A DNA stretch of 64,000 nucleotides from Mycolicibacterium tusciae (GCF_002086795.1 NZ_MVIM01000002.1:248001-312000), one strand, 5' to 3'; positions 19,065-27,632 are shown, counted from the first letter of the stretch. Notes: generated by a model from the letters alone, not told the origin. Numbers and translations are program-made.

Positions 19065-19829
19065 TTAAACCGCCGACCAGCCCCCGTCGACGCTGAGGAT
19101 GGCTCCGTGGATGTTGGCGGCCTCGTCACCGGCCAGGAAGGTCACCGCGGCGGCGACTTCTTCGGGTGCGGTCATCCGGCGGGACGGGATGCGGGCGAGC
19201 ATCGGTTGCACGTGTTCGGCGAACTGCGCCGCCCGTTCGGTCGAGATGGGGCCGGGTGCGACTGCGTTCACGCGCACACCAGAGGGTCCGTACTCGTCGG
19301 CCCACGACTTGGTGAACGAGTGCAGGATGGCCTTGTTTCCGGAGTACACGGCAGAACCCGCACTGCCCCGCAGGCCCGTGTTGGATCCGATGTTGACCAC
19401 CGCGCCGTGGCCGCGCTCGGCCATGGCAGGGGCGAGCAGCCCCGTCAAGAGGAACGGTGCGAACACGTTCACGGCGAAGGCATCCTGTAGCTCCCGTTCG
19501 TCGATGTCGGCGGTGGGTTTCGGCATCAGGAGCGTGGCCGCGTTGTTGACGAGGATGTCGAGCGGGCCGCCGGCCGCGGCGGTGGCCTCATCCGCGAGAC
19601 GACGCACCTCCGCTTCACCCGCGCCGATGTCGGCGGCGACGAAGTCGGCCCGGCCGCCCTTGTTGCGGATGTCGGCGACCACGGCGTCGCCGCGTTGCTT
19701 GTCACGGCCACTGACGATTACGAACGCGCCCTCGTCGGCGAAGGCTTTGGCGATGGCGACGCCGAGGCCGCCGGTGGAACCCGTGACCAGGGCTGTGCGG
19801 CCCACAAGCCGCGTACTGTTTTGAACCAT
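19065..19829 (-). CDS. Short-chain dehydrogenase/reductase
   Basis: 254-residue classical SDR: TGSTGGLG (residues 17-24), NNAA, catalytic Ser in VNIGSNTGLRG, Y-x3-K as YSGNK, PGPISTERA and a VDGGW C-terminus. ATG at 19829 overlaps the putative first ATG of the divergent TetR gene (CATG on the two strands), and an operator-like repeat covers it, so the SDR-DoxX unit is very probably repressed by that TetR. Substrate unknown. Confidence 0.85.
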   Translation of the reverse strand: MVQNSTRLVGRTALVTGSTGGLGVAIAKAFADEGAFVIVSGRDKQRGDAVVADIRNKGGRADFVAADIGAGEAEVRRLADEATAAAGGPLDILVNNAATLLMPKPTADIDERELQDAFAVNVFAPFLLTGLLAPAMAERGHGAVVNIGSNTGLRGSAGSAVYSGNKAILHSFTKSWADEYGPSGVRVNAVAPGPISTERAAQFAEHVQPMLARIPSRRMTAPEEVAAAVTFLAGDEAANIHGAILSVDGGWSAV

Positions 19830-19844
19830 GAGTCCACATGGTTC
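19823..19844. promoter_or_regulatory. Putative TetR operator over divergent start codons
   Basis: Perfect inverted repeat GAACCAT-N8-ATGGTTC between the SDR and TetR genes. The left arm contains the SDR start codon. It is the expected site for the adjacent TetR to control both directions. Confidence 0.65.
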
Positions 19845-19854
19845 GCTTCTCAAA

Positions 19855-20454
19855 ATGGACCCACAAGTCCAGAAACTGACGGCGAAAGGACGTGCGACGC
19901 GGCAGCGGATCATTGACGGCGCCGCGGCCGAAATCCGTGAGTACGGCGTCGCGGTGGCGACCCTCGAAGACATCATGGCGCGGACCGAGACCTCGAAAAG
20001 TCAACTGTTTCATTACTTCCCGGACGGCAAGGAGCAGCTGCTGCTCGCCGTCGCCACGCAGGAGGCGCAGCAGGTACTCGACGACCAGCAGCCCTATCTC
20101 GGGGAGTTGACGTCGTGGGCGGCCTGGCAACGATGGCGCGACGCTGTCGTCGAGCGGTACCGGCGGCAGGGCCAAAACTGCCCACTGTCCGTTTTGATGT
20201 CCGAGATCGGGCGAACGACGCCCGGTGCGCAGGCGGTCACGTCGGCGCTGATGCGGCAGTGGCATGACGAGATCGCAGCGGGAGTGCGGCACATGCAGGA
20301 CGCCGAGAAGGTGGCCGACGACGTGTCTGCGGAGCGTTTCGCGGCCGCGCTGCTCGCGGGAATCCAAGGTGGCGTCGGCATCATGCTGGCCACCGGCGAC
20401 CTGAGCTACCTCGAAGCAGCACTTGATGTGGGGATCGCGTCGCTCCGAACGTGA
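19855..20454 (+). CDS. TetR-family transcriptional regulator
   Basis: 199 residues from ATG 19855. HTH at about residues 30-55 (VATLEDIMARTETSKSQLFH, followed by YFPDGKEQLL) and a TetR_C-type domain resembling the YcdC/TetR_C_6 kind. An upstream in-frame ATG at 19828 would place the first nine residues inside the operator repeat and antiparallel to the SDR start codon, so the inner start is preferred. Probably represses the SDR-DoxX unit and itself. Confidence 0.82.
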   Translation: MDPQVQKLTAKGRATRQRIIDGAAAEIREYGVAVATLEDIMARTETSKSQLFHYFPDGKEQLLLAVATQEAQQVLDDQQPYLGELTSWAAWQRWRDAVVERYRRQGQNCPLSVLMSEIGRTTPGAQAVTSALMRQWHDEIAAGVRHMQDAEKVADDVSAERFAAALLAGIQGGVGIMLATGDLSYLEAALDVGIASLRT

Positions 20455-20538
20455 TGTCGGGTGTGTAGTTATCCCCAATGGCGGTTTCATCCACAAGTTG
20501 GTTTGAGCTGCGGTTTCGCGCCGGTGCCGCAGGTAGTG

Positions 20539-20554
20539 TCGAACTTATGTTCGA
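20539..20554. promoter_or_regulatory. Mycobacterial SOS box (LexA site)
   Basis: TCGAAC-TTAT-GTTCGA fits the mycobacterial LexA box TCGAAC-N4-GTTCGA exactly and covers the start codon (20547-20549) of the DUF222/HNH gene. LexA regulation of 13E12-family genes is established in M. tuberculosis. Confidence 0.85.
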
Positions 20555-22178
20555 TCGATTGGTGGCCGAGGCCCATTGCAGCCGAGGTGGTGCGGCGGTC
20601 GGGGCGTGGGCGCGGGTGGAGAACGCCGCCTGCGCGCGTCGGCTGTTGGCCACCGCCGACGAACTGGAGCGGATGTGGGCCGCCGATGGGTCTGATGAGC
20701 GTGAGCAGTGGTGTCTGGACAACTGGGGTGCGGTCGCGGCGTCGGTGGCCGCCGCCCAGCACGTGTCGCTGGGGGTGGCCTCGCATCAACTGCTGATCGC
20801 CATCGGGTTGCGCGAACGGCTCCCGCGGGTGGGTGAGGTGTTCGCCGCCGGGGCGATCAACTACCGGCTGGTGTCGGCGATCGTGGCCCGCACCCGGCTG
20901 ATCAGCGATCCCGACGCGATGGCCAAAGTCGACACCGAGATCGCCGCCCGGGTCGAAGACTGGGGATCGCTGTCGGCGCACAAGACCGAGACCCAGATCG
21001 ACTACTGGGTGGATCGCTACGACCCGGCGGCGGTGCGGCGCACCGAATACTCCGCCCGCCACTGCCATGTCGATATCCACGACCCCGACGACGGGTCGGG
21101 CACGGTGTGGGTCGAGGGCCGGCTCATCATCACCGACGGCGAAGCGCTGGACCAGCGGTTGGACGCCATGGCGCGCACGGTGTGCGACCGCGATCCCCGC
21201 ACCCACGATCAGCGCCGCGCCGCCGCGCTGGGGGCGTTGGCTCACCGCGCCGACCGGCTGGCCTGCCAATGCGGGAACCCCGACTGCGAGGCCGCCACCG
21301 TCCAGGCCAGCGCGGTGGTTGTCCATGTCATCGCCCACGAGGAGTCCCTGACCGATGACACCCCGGTGCAGTTGGACGGCGAAGAACCGGTGGATCCGGA
21401 TCGCAAGCCCTGGCAGCAGATGACCTGGCGCGAATTGCTGGCCCCCCGCCCACCCGAACCCGAGGTCATCGCCGCCACCCCGCCGGCGGTGCTGCTGGGT
21501 GGCGGGATGCTGCCCGCACCCCTGTTGGCGGCCAAGGTGGCCGGTTCGGCCAAGGTGGTGCCGATCCGCCATCCCGGTGACGCCCCTCCCGAGCCGCGGT
21601 ATCTCCCCTCCGCGGTCCTCGCGACGTTCATCCGGTGCCGGGATATGACGTGCCGGTTCCCGGGCTGCGACGAGCCCGCCCACCGTTGCGATATCGACCA
21701 CACCATCGCCTACCCCCACGGCCCGACCCAGGCCTCCAACCTCAAAGTTCTCTGCCGACAACACCACTTACTCAAAACGTTCTGGGGCTGGCACGACGAA
21801 CAACTCCCCGACGGCACCGTCATCTGGACGTGCCCACAGGGCCAGACCTACACCACCTATCCCGGCAGCCGACTGCTGTTCCCCACCCTGTGCCGACCCA
21901 CCGCCCCCGTCCGGGTTGATCGCTCCAGCGCGCCCACCACCGGCACCACCGAGCCGGCCGCGCGCGGGCTGGCCATGCCCCGACGCACCACCACCCGCGC
22001 ACAGAACCGCACCCAAGCCATCAACAACGAACGCCGACACAACCAAACCCTCATCCACACCGAAGCCGAAGAGCGCACCCGCAATCAACAGCAAGAGAAT
22101 GACGGAAACGATTGTGGCGAATGCTATTTCCCCACCCGGCCACCACCGCAAAGCGACCACGACCCAGCACCATTTTGA
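20547..22178 (+). CDS. 13E12-repeat family protein, DUF222 with HNH endonuclease domain
   Basis: 543 residues. N-terminal DUF222 helical region, and a C-terminal HNH nuclease domain at about residues 364-405 (CRDMTCRFPGCDEPAHRCDI, then DH, N and HH, a zinc-ribbon type HNH). The last 100 residues are Thr/Arg/Gln-rich and low complexity. This is the mycobacterial 13E12 family, multi-copy and DNA-damage induced, whose role is unresolved. The ATG inside the SOS box is taken as start (MFDRLVAEAH is the usual N-terminus); an in-frame ATG at 20478 lies upstream of the box. Base composition is like its neighbours. Confidence 0.9.
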   Translation: MFDRLVAEAHCSRGGAAVGAWARVENAACARRLLATADELERMWAADGSDEREQWCLDNWGAVAASVAAAQHVSLGVASHQLLIAIGLRERLPRVGEVFAAGAINYRLVSAIVARTRLISDPDAMAKVDTEIAARVEDWGSLSAHKTETQIDYWVDRYDPAAVRRTEYSARHCHVDIHDPDDGSGTVWVEGRLIITDGEALDQRLDAMARTVCDRDPRTHDQRRAAALGALAHRADRLACQCGNPDCEAATVQASAVVVHVIAHEESLTDDTPVQLDGEEPVDPDRKPWQQMTWRELLAPRPPEPEVIAATPPAVLLGGGMLPAPLLAAKVAGSAKVVPIRHPGDAPPEPRYLPSAVLATFIRCRDMTCRFPGCDEPAHRCDIDHTIAYPHGPTQASNLKVLCRQHHLLKTFWGWHDEQLPDGTVIWTCPQGQTYTTYPGSRLLFPTLCRPTAPVRVDRSSAPTTGTTEPAARGLAMPRRTTTRAQNRTQAINNERRHNQTLIHTEAEERTRNQQQENDGNDCGECYFPTRPPPQSDHDPAPF

Positions 22179-22199
22179 GTGCAAACACCCGCGCCCCTT

Positions 22200-22682
22200 C
22201 TAGGGGTGGTAGGGCACTCCGACTGCGCGGAAGACGTATTCGGGTGGGACGTCGAAGGCCAGCGACCGGCGGGGTATGCGCGTCAGGATCTCGGGCGGTA
22301 TCGGCGACTTGTACTGGAGCGAGAGCTCACCTTCGCACCGAGGGTCCACCGCGGCGATGTTGACCTCGAGATGCAGACCCGCCTCGGTGATGTCGGCGGT
22401 CACCGTCCCCGATTGTGGTGCGCTCCAGGGCTGATCGATGGTGCGGCCCGCCAGCTTCGGCACCGTAGACAGCGTGCCGAGGACCCGCCGATTGGTGAGC
22501 ACCAAGGAACCGACGTAGCTCGCCACATTGCCATGAGCGCGCTTGCCGGGGATCTTGCCACTGAATCTTCGGGTCACCGGGACGTACTCGGCGACATAGA
22601 TGACCCCCTCGGCCTCTACTTCGGCCCGCAGTTCAGCGGGCAACCCGCCGATGCGCAACAGCTTGCGCAGAAACACCGCCAT
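22200..22682 (-). CDS. Conserved hypothetical protein
   Basis: 160 residues from ATG 22682 (MAVFLRKLLRIGGLPAELRA). No signal peptide or membrane segment; mostly beta-strand-like, with SLVLTNRRVLGTL, the kind of strand seen in bacterial PH-like domains, though I cannot assign the family. It ends SLAFDVPPEYVFRAVGVPYHP. The DNA just upstream carries a degraded copy of this same C-terminus (see 22697-22771), so the gene was once tandemly duplicated. Confidence 0.65.
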   Translation of the reverse strand: MAVFLRKLLRIGGLPAELRAEVEAEGVIYVAEYVPVTRRFSGKIPGKRAHGNVASYVGSLVLTNRRVLGTLSTVPKLAGRTIDQPWSAPQSGTVTADITEAGLHLEVNIAAVDPRCEGELSLQYKSPIPPEILTRIPRRSLAFDVPPEYVFRAVGVPYHP

Positions 22683-22696
22683 AAAGGCACCGTAGC

Positions 22697-22771
22697 TCAG
22701 CCGCGGGGTATCCCGAGCGCGCTGTAGACGAACTTCGGCGGGACGTCGAACGCCAGCGTCCGTGACCTCCA
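22697..22771 (-). pseudogene. Remnant C-terminus of a duplicated copy of the neighbouring gene
   Basis: Reads ...WRSRTLAFDVPPKFVYSALG then IPRG and TGA at 22697. The last 18 codons align with the end of the intact gene (LAFDVPPEYVFRAVGVP) at about 11 of 16 positions without gaps. No start or upstream domain remains between it and the PAP2 gene. It is the debris of a tandem paralogue. Confidence 0.7.
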
Positions 22772-22811
22772 CGAGCAGGCCGGACTCCGAAAGCGTGGTA
22801 CAGCTATCTAT

Positions 22812-23483
22812 ATGACTTCCAGGACGCGTGGGCTCCTGGTGAGCGCCGTGGCCGGCGTCGCGGTATACGCACTGATGTGGGTCGGCTTCACCTCGGGATG
22901 GGCCTGGTTGACGGCCATGGACTCGGCGGCTCTAGACCCCGCCTACCGCTACGGCTCCATGCATCCGGCCTGGGTGACGGCATGGGATGTGTTCTGTACC
23001 GTGCTGAGCCCCAATGCGTTTCGATTAGCCGGCCTTGTCGTGGTCATCGTCGCGCTGTGGCGCCGCAATTGGCGGCTCGTGGGTTTCGTCATGCTCACCG
23101 CGGGGCTGTCGGGACCCATCATCGAGCTCACGAAACACCTCGCCGACCGCCCACGACCGCCGACAGCGCTGGTCTTCGCATATTCATTGTCGTTCCCATC
23201 CGGCCACGCAGTCGGCGTCATGGTCGGCGTGCTGGTGCTCTTGGCGGTCGCCTGGCCCTTCGTGCGGCCACCGCTGCGCTGGTGGCTCGTTGCACTGGGC
23301 GCCATGATCGTCGTCACGATCGGCATCGGTCGCGTCGTGCTCAACGTGCACCACCCCTCCGACATCATCGGCGGATGGGCCTTGGGCTACGCCTATTTCG
23401 CCGTCTGTCTGGCGTTACTTCCACCCTGGGTGAGCGTCACGGCAGCGGTCGAAACACGGGAAGAACTCGGTATCGAACCTTGA
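22812..23483 (+). CDS. PAP2-family membrane phosphatase
   Basis: 223-residue, five- to six-helix membrane protein with the complete PAP2 active site: KHLADRPRP (K108-P116), FPSGH (S130-H132) and GRVVLNVHHPSD (R174, H180, D184). Such enzymes hydrolyse phosphatidic acid, isoprenyl diphosphate or related lipid phosphates on the outer face of the membrane. It resembles the M. tuberculosis integral membrane protein before Rv0309 (Rv0308, from memory). Its last 47 nt overlap the convergent PAP2-lipid kinase gene. Confidence 0.88.
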   Translation: MTSRTRGLLVSAVAGVAVYALMWVGFTSGWAWLTAMDSAALDPAYRYGSMHPAWVTAWDVFCTVLSPNAFRLAGLVVVIVALWRRNWRLVGFVMLTAGLSGPIIELTKHLADRPRPPTALVFAYSLSFPSGHAVGVMVGVLVLLAVAWPFVRPPLRWWLVALGAMIVVTIGIGRVVLNVHHPSDIIGGWALGYAYFAVCLALLPPWVSVTAAVETREELGIEP

Positions 23484-24927
23484 AGCTGGCATCGGTGCAT
23501 TCGGTGCTGACTTCGCCGTCATGAGCCAGAATCGTTGAGCCGTCTACGGCATTGAAGTCGAATTCGGGCACTCGCATTTCATGATAGAGCGGGCTGCGCA
23601 CCAATCGGCCCAGCGCCAGTGATACGAGAATGCGTAGCCTGCTGAACTTGCGACCGGTCTCGAGAATGCGGACGTCCATCAAACCGTCGTCCATCCGGGT
23701 TCGGCGCGACGGCGCGAACCCGGACGGCAGGTATGTCGAATTGCCAAGGAAGAACAGCGAAGTCTGCAGGTTCTTGTTGTCGTAGCGGATTCGAACGGGC
23801 TCATCTCGCCATAGCGTGTGGAACATGGCGTAGATACCTGCGAGCGGTTTGCCGATCTTGTGCTCGAGCTTTTCTCGTGTTTGGACGAACTGCGGATAGG
23901 CACCGATGCTCGCAGTGTTGACCACCATGTGTTTCTCGTTGAGGCACACCACGTCGACATAGGCGACGCTGCCCCGCCGGATCGCCTCGGCCGTCTTGGC
24001 CACCGTGTCGCATTCGATGTCCTTTGCGAAGTGATTGAACGTTCCGCCGGGGAAGACCGCCAGCGGTAGCCCGGACTCAATCGCGACGCCTGCGCCACAC
24101 GACACCGTTCCGTCGCCGCCTCCGACGGCGAGTACCTCGGCCCGGTCGGCCGCGGCGCGCAATACGACCTCAAGGTTGTCCCCCTCGTCCAACTCGACGA
24201 TCTCAGCTGCCGGCAGGGCTTCTCGCACCTCCGCCACCACTCGTGCACCAGTGCCGCTGCCCGACGCGGGATTGATCACCAGCACGACCCCCTCACCCTC
24301 CGGGCGAGCGGGCGTTTCCAGTCGGAGCGGATCCGCGGTCGGAATCTTCGTAGGCACGGTCGGTGGCACGATCCGCGCGCCGACTACTGCGATGGCGGCA
24401 CCGATGCCGAAGCCGGCGAACACGTCGCCCGGATAGTGCGCGCCGGTCGCCACCCTGGACAGGCCCACCAGCCCTGCCAGCAGGGCGAGTCCGAGTCCGA
24501 CCGGCGGGTTCTCGAGGCCCACACCGACGGCGAACGCGGCCGCGCTCGCGGAGTGGCCCGACGGCAGCGAATTCGATGTCGGGACCCGCCTGCTCTGTCT
24601 GGCCAGCGGTACCAGCAGGCGACTAGGGCGGGGCCGCTTCCAGATCCGCTTGGCGACCTGGTTGGTCACCAGGCTGGTTACACCGAGAGTGATGACGCCA
24701 CGCGCCGCGCCACGCCGCGAGGCTCGGTGCCGTGTCGCGGTCAGTCCAGCCGCGATCGCGAACCATAGCTTCGAATGGTCCGCGGCGCGGGTCAGCCGCG
24801 GCATCAGCGAATCGAGCAGGGGACTGGGCGACTCGGCGATGGCTTCGAACACCTCGCGGTCCAGCGTCCCGAGGCCCTCTCCGATTTGGCGGATGCCTCG
24901 ATGACGACGAATGGGGAGGAGTTCCAT
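23437..24927 (-). CDS. PAP2 phosphatase fused to diacylglycerol kinase-type domain
   Basis: 496 residues in two parts. Residues about 40-190 are a membrane PAP2 domain with KRIWKRPRP (93-101), LPSGHSAS (121-128) and SRVATGAHYPGD (157-168). Residues about 215-496 are a DAGK/sphingosine-kinase catalytic domain with INPASGSG, VGGGDGTVSCG and FPGGTFNHFAKDI. The fusion joins a lipid phosphatase with an ATP-dependent lipid kinase, so both directions of a phospholipid or prenol-phosphate cycle could be in one polypeptide. ATG 24927. Divergent from an ArsR-like gene whose operator lies 22 nt upstream of this start. Confidence 0.88.
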   Translation of the reverse strand: MELLPIRRHRGIRQIGEGLGTLDREVFEAIAESPSPLLDSLMPRLTRAADHSKLWFAIAAGLTATRHRASRRGAARGVITLGVTSLVTNQVAKRIWKRPRPSRLLVPLARQSRRVPTSNSLPSGHSASAAAFAVGVGLENPPVGLGLALLAGLVGLSRVATGAHYPGDVFAGFGIGAAIAVVGARIVPPTVPTKIPTADPLRLETPARPEGEGVVLVINPASGSGTGARVVAEVREALPAAEIVELDEGDNLEVVLRAAADRAEVLAVGGGDGTVSCGAGVAIESGLPLAVFPGGTFNHFAKDIECDTVAKTAEAIRRGSVAYVDVVCLNEKHMVVNTASIGAYPQFVQTREKLEHKIGKPLAGIYAMFHTLWRDEPVRIRYDNKNLQTSLFFLGNSTYLPSGFAPSRRTRMDDGLMDVRILETGRKFSRLRILVSLALGRLVRSPLYHEMRVPEFDFNAVDGSTILAHDGEVSTECTDASFKVRYRVLPVFRPLP

Positions 24928-24948
24928 GCCGCTAATCTATCCACGCTA

Positions 24949-24968
24949 TTGACAAATTATTTTGTCAA
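24949..24968. promoter_or_regulatory. Perfect operator-like inverted repeat
   Basis: TTGACAAA-TTAT-TTTGTCAA: 8-bp perfect arms, AT-rich, 16 nt before the ArsR-like gene start and 21 nt before the divergent PAP2-kinase start. Typical autoregulatory site of an ArsR-family repressor. Confidence 0.7.
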
Positions 24969-24984
24969 GGGGAACGATGGCTCC

Positions 24985-25572
24985 ATGCTCGACGTCGAGG
25001 TGATCGCCGACCCCGCCGCGGCCGTCAGCGCACTCGATCCGATCAGGGGCAGACTGCTCGCCGCCCTGACCGAACCGGCATCGGCCGCCACGCTCGCGTC
25101 GCGCATGGGCATGGCCCGGCAGAAGGTCAACTACCACCTGCGTGCGCTCGAAGACCATCAGCTGGTCACCGAAGCGGGCGAACGCCGGTGGGGCGGGCTC
25201 AGAGAACGTCTGCTCGTCGCGACGGCGGCCTCCTACGTGGTGTCGCCCGGCGCGCTCGGGCCGGTCGCCTCCGACCCGGGCCGCTCCGACGACCGGCTGT
25301 CGGCGAGCTACCTGATCGCGCTGTCGGCGCGTGTCGTGCGCGAGGTCGGCGATCTCTGGCGTACGGCGCGCACCAGCAACAAGCGGCTCCCGACACTATC
25401 GATCGACGCGGTGATCCGGTTCCGCTCTCCCGCCGAGCGGGCCGCCTTCACCAAGGATCTATCCGACGCGGTGACGTCACTGGCGGCCCGATATCACGAC
25501 GAATCAGATTCCGATGGACGCAGCTACCGCTTGGTGGTCGCGGCCTATCCGAAGCCGAAGGAGGATGCGTAA
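24985..25572 (+). CDS. ArsR-like winged-helix regulator
   Basis: 195 residues. N-terminal winged helix (residues about 20-75: LDPIRGRLLAALTEPASAAT, LASRMGMARQKVNYHLRALE, HQLVTEAGERRWGG) typical of ArsR-type/HTH_20 repressors without metal-binding cysteines. The C-terminal 110 residues form a helical region of unknown ligand. ATG 24985 is used because the palindrome lies just upstream. The stop overlaps the next ATG (TAATG), coupling it to the SRPBCC gene, a frequent ArsR/SRPBCC pairing. Confidence 0.82.
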   Translation: MLDVEVIADPAAAVSALDPIRGRLLAALTEPASAATLASRMGMARQKVNYHLRALEDHQLVTEAGERRWGGLRERLLVATAASYVVSPGALGPVASDPGRSDDRLSASYLIALSARVVREVGDLWRTARTSNKRLPTLSIDAVIRFRSPAERAAFTKDLSDAVTSLAARYHDESDSDGRSYRLVVAAYPKPKEDA

Positions 25573-26399
25573 TGCCTTTGAAGAGAGACGATTCCGGACG
25601 CCGATGGGTCGAGATGGAGTTCCTCGTACCCGGCACGCCCGAACAGGTGTGGCAGGCCATCGCAACCGGACCCGGCATGAGTGCGTGGTTCACGACGACA
25701 CAGATCGAGGAGCGTGTCGGCGGCGCCATCAGCTTCGATTTCGGCGACGAGAACTGTGGCGCGGACGTCTCGTCGGGCAAGGTCACGACCTGGGATCCCC
25801 CGGTGCGCCTCGAATACGAGGAATACGGATGGAGCGGCGACGCCCCTCCGGTTGCGACCGAGGTGACCATCACAGCTCGGTCCGGCGACCAGTGCGTCGT
25901 CCGCATGGTGCACACCATGGTCACCGACCAGGACGACTGGGACGATGAGATCGAGAGCTTCGAATCGGGATGGCCCGGCTTCTTCGAGATCCTCAAGATC
26001 TATCTCGCGAACTTCGCTGGCGCGCAGGCTGCGACGATTCGGGCGTCGGCCACACACCACGGCGGCGAAAAGCAGGCGTGGTCGAAAATGACCACCGCGC
26101 TGAACCTCGGGGCCGCAGATGTCGGCGATCGCGTCGAAATATCCGGCGACACACCCCGGTTGGCGGGCCGTATCGAGCGCATCCACCAGGACGGGAACTC
26201 GCGTGAGGTGATGATGCGGATCGACCAACCGTCGCAGGGAATCGCGGTCGTCGGCGCATGCACGGTCGGGGACGAGGGCCGTGCCATGGCCAGCATCTAT
26301 CTGTACGGACCCGACGCCACGGACGTGGCGGCGGCCGAACAGTCGAAATGGACAGCTTGGCTGCGTGGCCTCCTCGAAGGTGACCCCGTCAGCACCTAG
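25572..26399 (+). CDS. SRPBCC (AHSA1/START-like) domain protein
   Basis: 275 residues. The N-terminal half (about 10-165) is an AHSA1-type SRPBCC domain (FLVPGTPEQVWQAIATGPGM, then SAWFTTT), a helix-grip fold that binds hydrophobic ligands. Residues 175-275 look like a second, shorter helix-grip or beta-rich segment. ATG at 25572 overlaps the stop of the ArsR-like regulator by 1 nt. Soluble and cytoplasmic; ligand unknown. Confidence 0.82.
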   Translation: MPLKRDDSGRRWVEMEFLVPGTPEQVWQAIATGPGMSAWFTTTQIEERVGGAISFDFGDENCGADVSSGKVTTWDPPVRLEYEEYGWSGDAPPVATEVTITARSGDQCVVRMVHTMVTDQDDWDDEIESFESGWPGFFEILKIYLANFAGAQAATIRASATHHGGEKQAWSKMTTALNLGAADVGDRVEISGDTPRLAGRIERIHQDGNSREVMMRIDQPSQGIAVVGACTVGDEGRAMASIYLYGPDATDVAAAEQSKWTAWLRGLLEGDPVST

Positions 26400-26408
26400 C
26401 ATGAGCGG

Positions 26409-27053
26409 ATGCGTCGGCTGCTGATACTGCTCTGCGTGGCGCTGCTGCCACTCGCCGGCGCAACCAGCCACGCTCAGACCTCGCCGTGGTTCGCGCACTA
26501 CGTCGGCGACGCCACCCAAGTGATTTCCGTTGTCGGAGTGGGCGGTTCGTCAGCCAAAATGGACGTCTACCAGCGCACGGCGGCAGGCTGGCAGCCCGTC
26601 GCGGCCGGCATCCCTGCGTTCGTCGGAAGCAGGGGTATGGCGTCAACGACTCGCGAGGGCGAGATGAAGACGCCGATGGGTTTCTTCACCCTCGACTACG
26701 CCTTCGGGACCGCGCCCAACCCCGGCGGCGGCCTGCAATACGTCCAGGTCGGCCCGAATCACTGGTGGGACGGCGATGTGAACAGCCCGACTTACAACAC
26801 CATGCAGGTATGCGAGAAGGCACAGTGCCCGTTCAGCACGGATCCCCCAACCGAAAACCTCGCGATCCCGCAGTACGTCCACGCCGTGGTGATGGGCGTC
26901 AACAACGAACGCGTCCCCAGCAACGGCAGCGCTTTCTTCCTTCACGCCACCGACGGGGGCCCGACCGCGGGTTGCATCGCGATCGATGACGCCAAACTGG
27001 TGGAAATCATGCGGTGGCTCAAGCCGGGTGCGCTGATCGCCATCTCGCAGTGA
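26409..27053 (+). CDS. Exported L,D-transpeptidase-like (YkuD-related) protein
   Basis: 214 residues. Signal peptide MRRLLILLCVALLPLAGATS with cleavage near residue 22. The catalytic motif HATDGGPTAGCIAIDD (H179, C189) is a variant of the YkuD HxnGxxxxxGC(I/V)R signature with Ala in place of Arg. It resembles the M. tuberculosis exported protein Rv0309. It may cross-link or edit peptidoglycan, or be a relative with altered specificity. Convergent with the SnoaL-like gene, 3 nt apart. Confidence 0.85.
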   Translation: MRRLLILLCVALLPLAGATSHAQTSPWFAHYVGDATQVISVVGVGGSSAKMDVYQRTAAGWQPVAAGIPAFVGSRGMASTTREGEMKTPMGFFTLDYAFGTAPNPGGGLQYVQVGPNHWWDGDVNSPTYNTMQVCEKAQCPFSTDPPTENLAIPQYVHAVVMGVNNERVPSNGSAFFLHATDGGPTAGCIAIDDAKLVEIMRWLKPGALIAISQ

Positions 27054-27056
27054 AGC

Positions 27057-27515
27057 TCAAAGGTTGATTGCCCGACCGGCTTTCACCTTGAAGTTGAGAT
27101 TCTCCGTCGACATCGAGGCATCGTAGGTCCGGTCGTATCCGGTTTCGCTGATGCGCCAGCCGTCGCCGGTGCGCCGGTACTTGTCGTGATAGAACCCCGC
27201 ACCGATCAACATGAAATTGAAATCCGGTGCGATCACTCGGTCCTGCAGGTACCACGTGGCCGTTGCCTCGTCGCCGTCCACGACGATCTCCGGATGGGTG
27301 ACGCGGTGCTCGGTGATGATCTCCGGCCCGAGTGAGTTGCGCATGAACGTGACCAACTCGTCGCGATTGGTGAAGTGGTGCTCCTCGCCGATCGATTCGC
27401 CGTACCGGCCGACCACGTCCTCGGTGAGCGTATCGGCGAACTCGTCCCAGTGCTTGGTGTCGAGCGCGCGAAGGTACCGGTATTTGACTTGCTTGATGTC
27501 GTCGATGTCACCCAT
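27057..27515 (-). CDS. SnoaL/NTF2-like domain protein
   Basis: 152 residues, one SnoaL_4-type cone fold (IDDIKQVKYRYLRALDTKHW at the start, AGFYHDKYRRTGDGWRISE near the end). Such proteins are small-molecule isomerases, hydrolases or ligand binders. ATG at 27515 is taken; an ATG nine nt upstream is in frame. It matches the position of Rv0310c next to an Rv0309-like gene. Function unknown. Confidence 0.78.
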   Translation of the reverse strand: MGDIDDIKQVKYRYLRALDTKHWDEFADTLTEDVVGRYGESIGEEHHFTNRDELVTFMRNSLGPEIITEHRVTHPEIVVDGDEATATWYLQDRVIAPDFNFMLIGAGFYHDKYRRTGDGWRISETGYDRTYDASMSTENLNFKVKAGRAINL

Positions 27516-27632
27516 GGCCGACATTGCAGCACACCGGCCAACACTGCGCACCAAAACCGTGTCGGTGGAACGCCGTTGGTACGGAGTGTCTAACGGATAT
27601 CAGCAGGTGGGGACGCTAGGGTGTGGTCCGTT

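Noticed and set aside
23437..23483. 47-nt overlap of two PAP2 genes as a sign of misassembly or a frameshift
   Set aside because: Both proteins keep complete PAP2 motifs and plausible C-termini; short convergent overlaps recur in this genome (also at 16671, 54426 and 58392).
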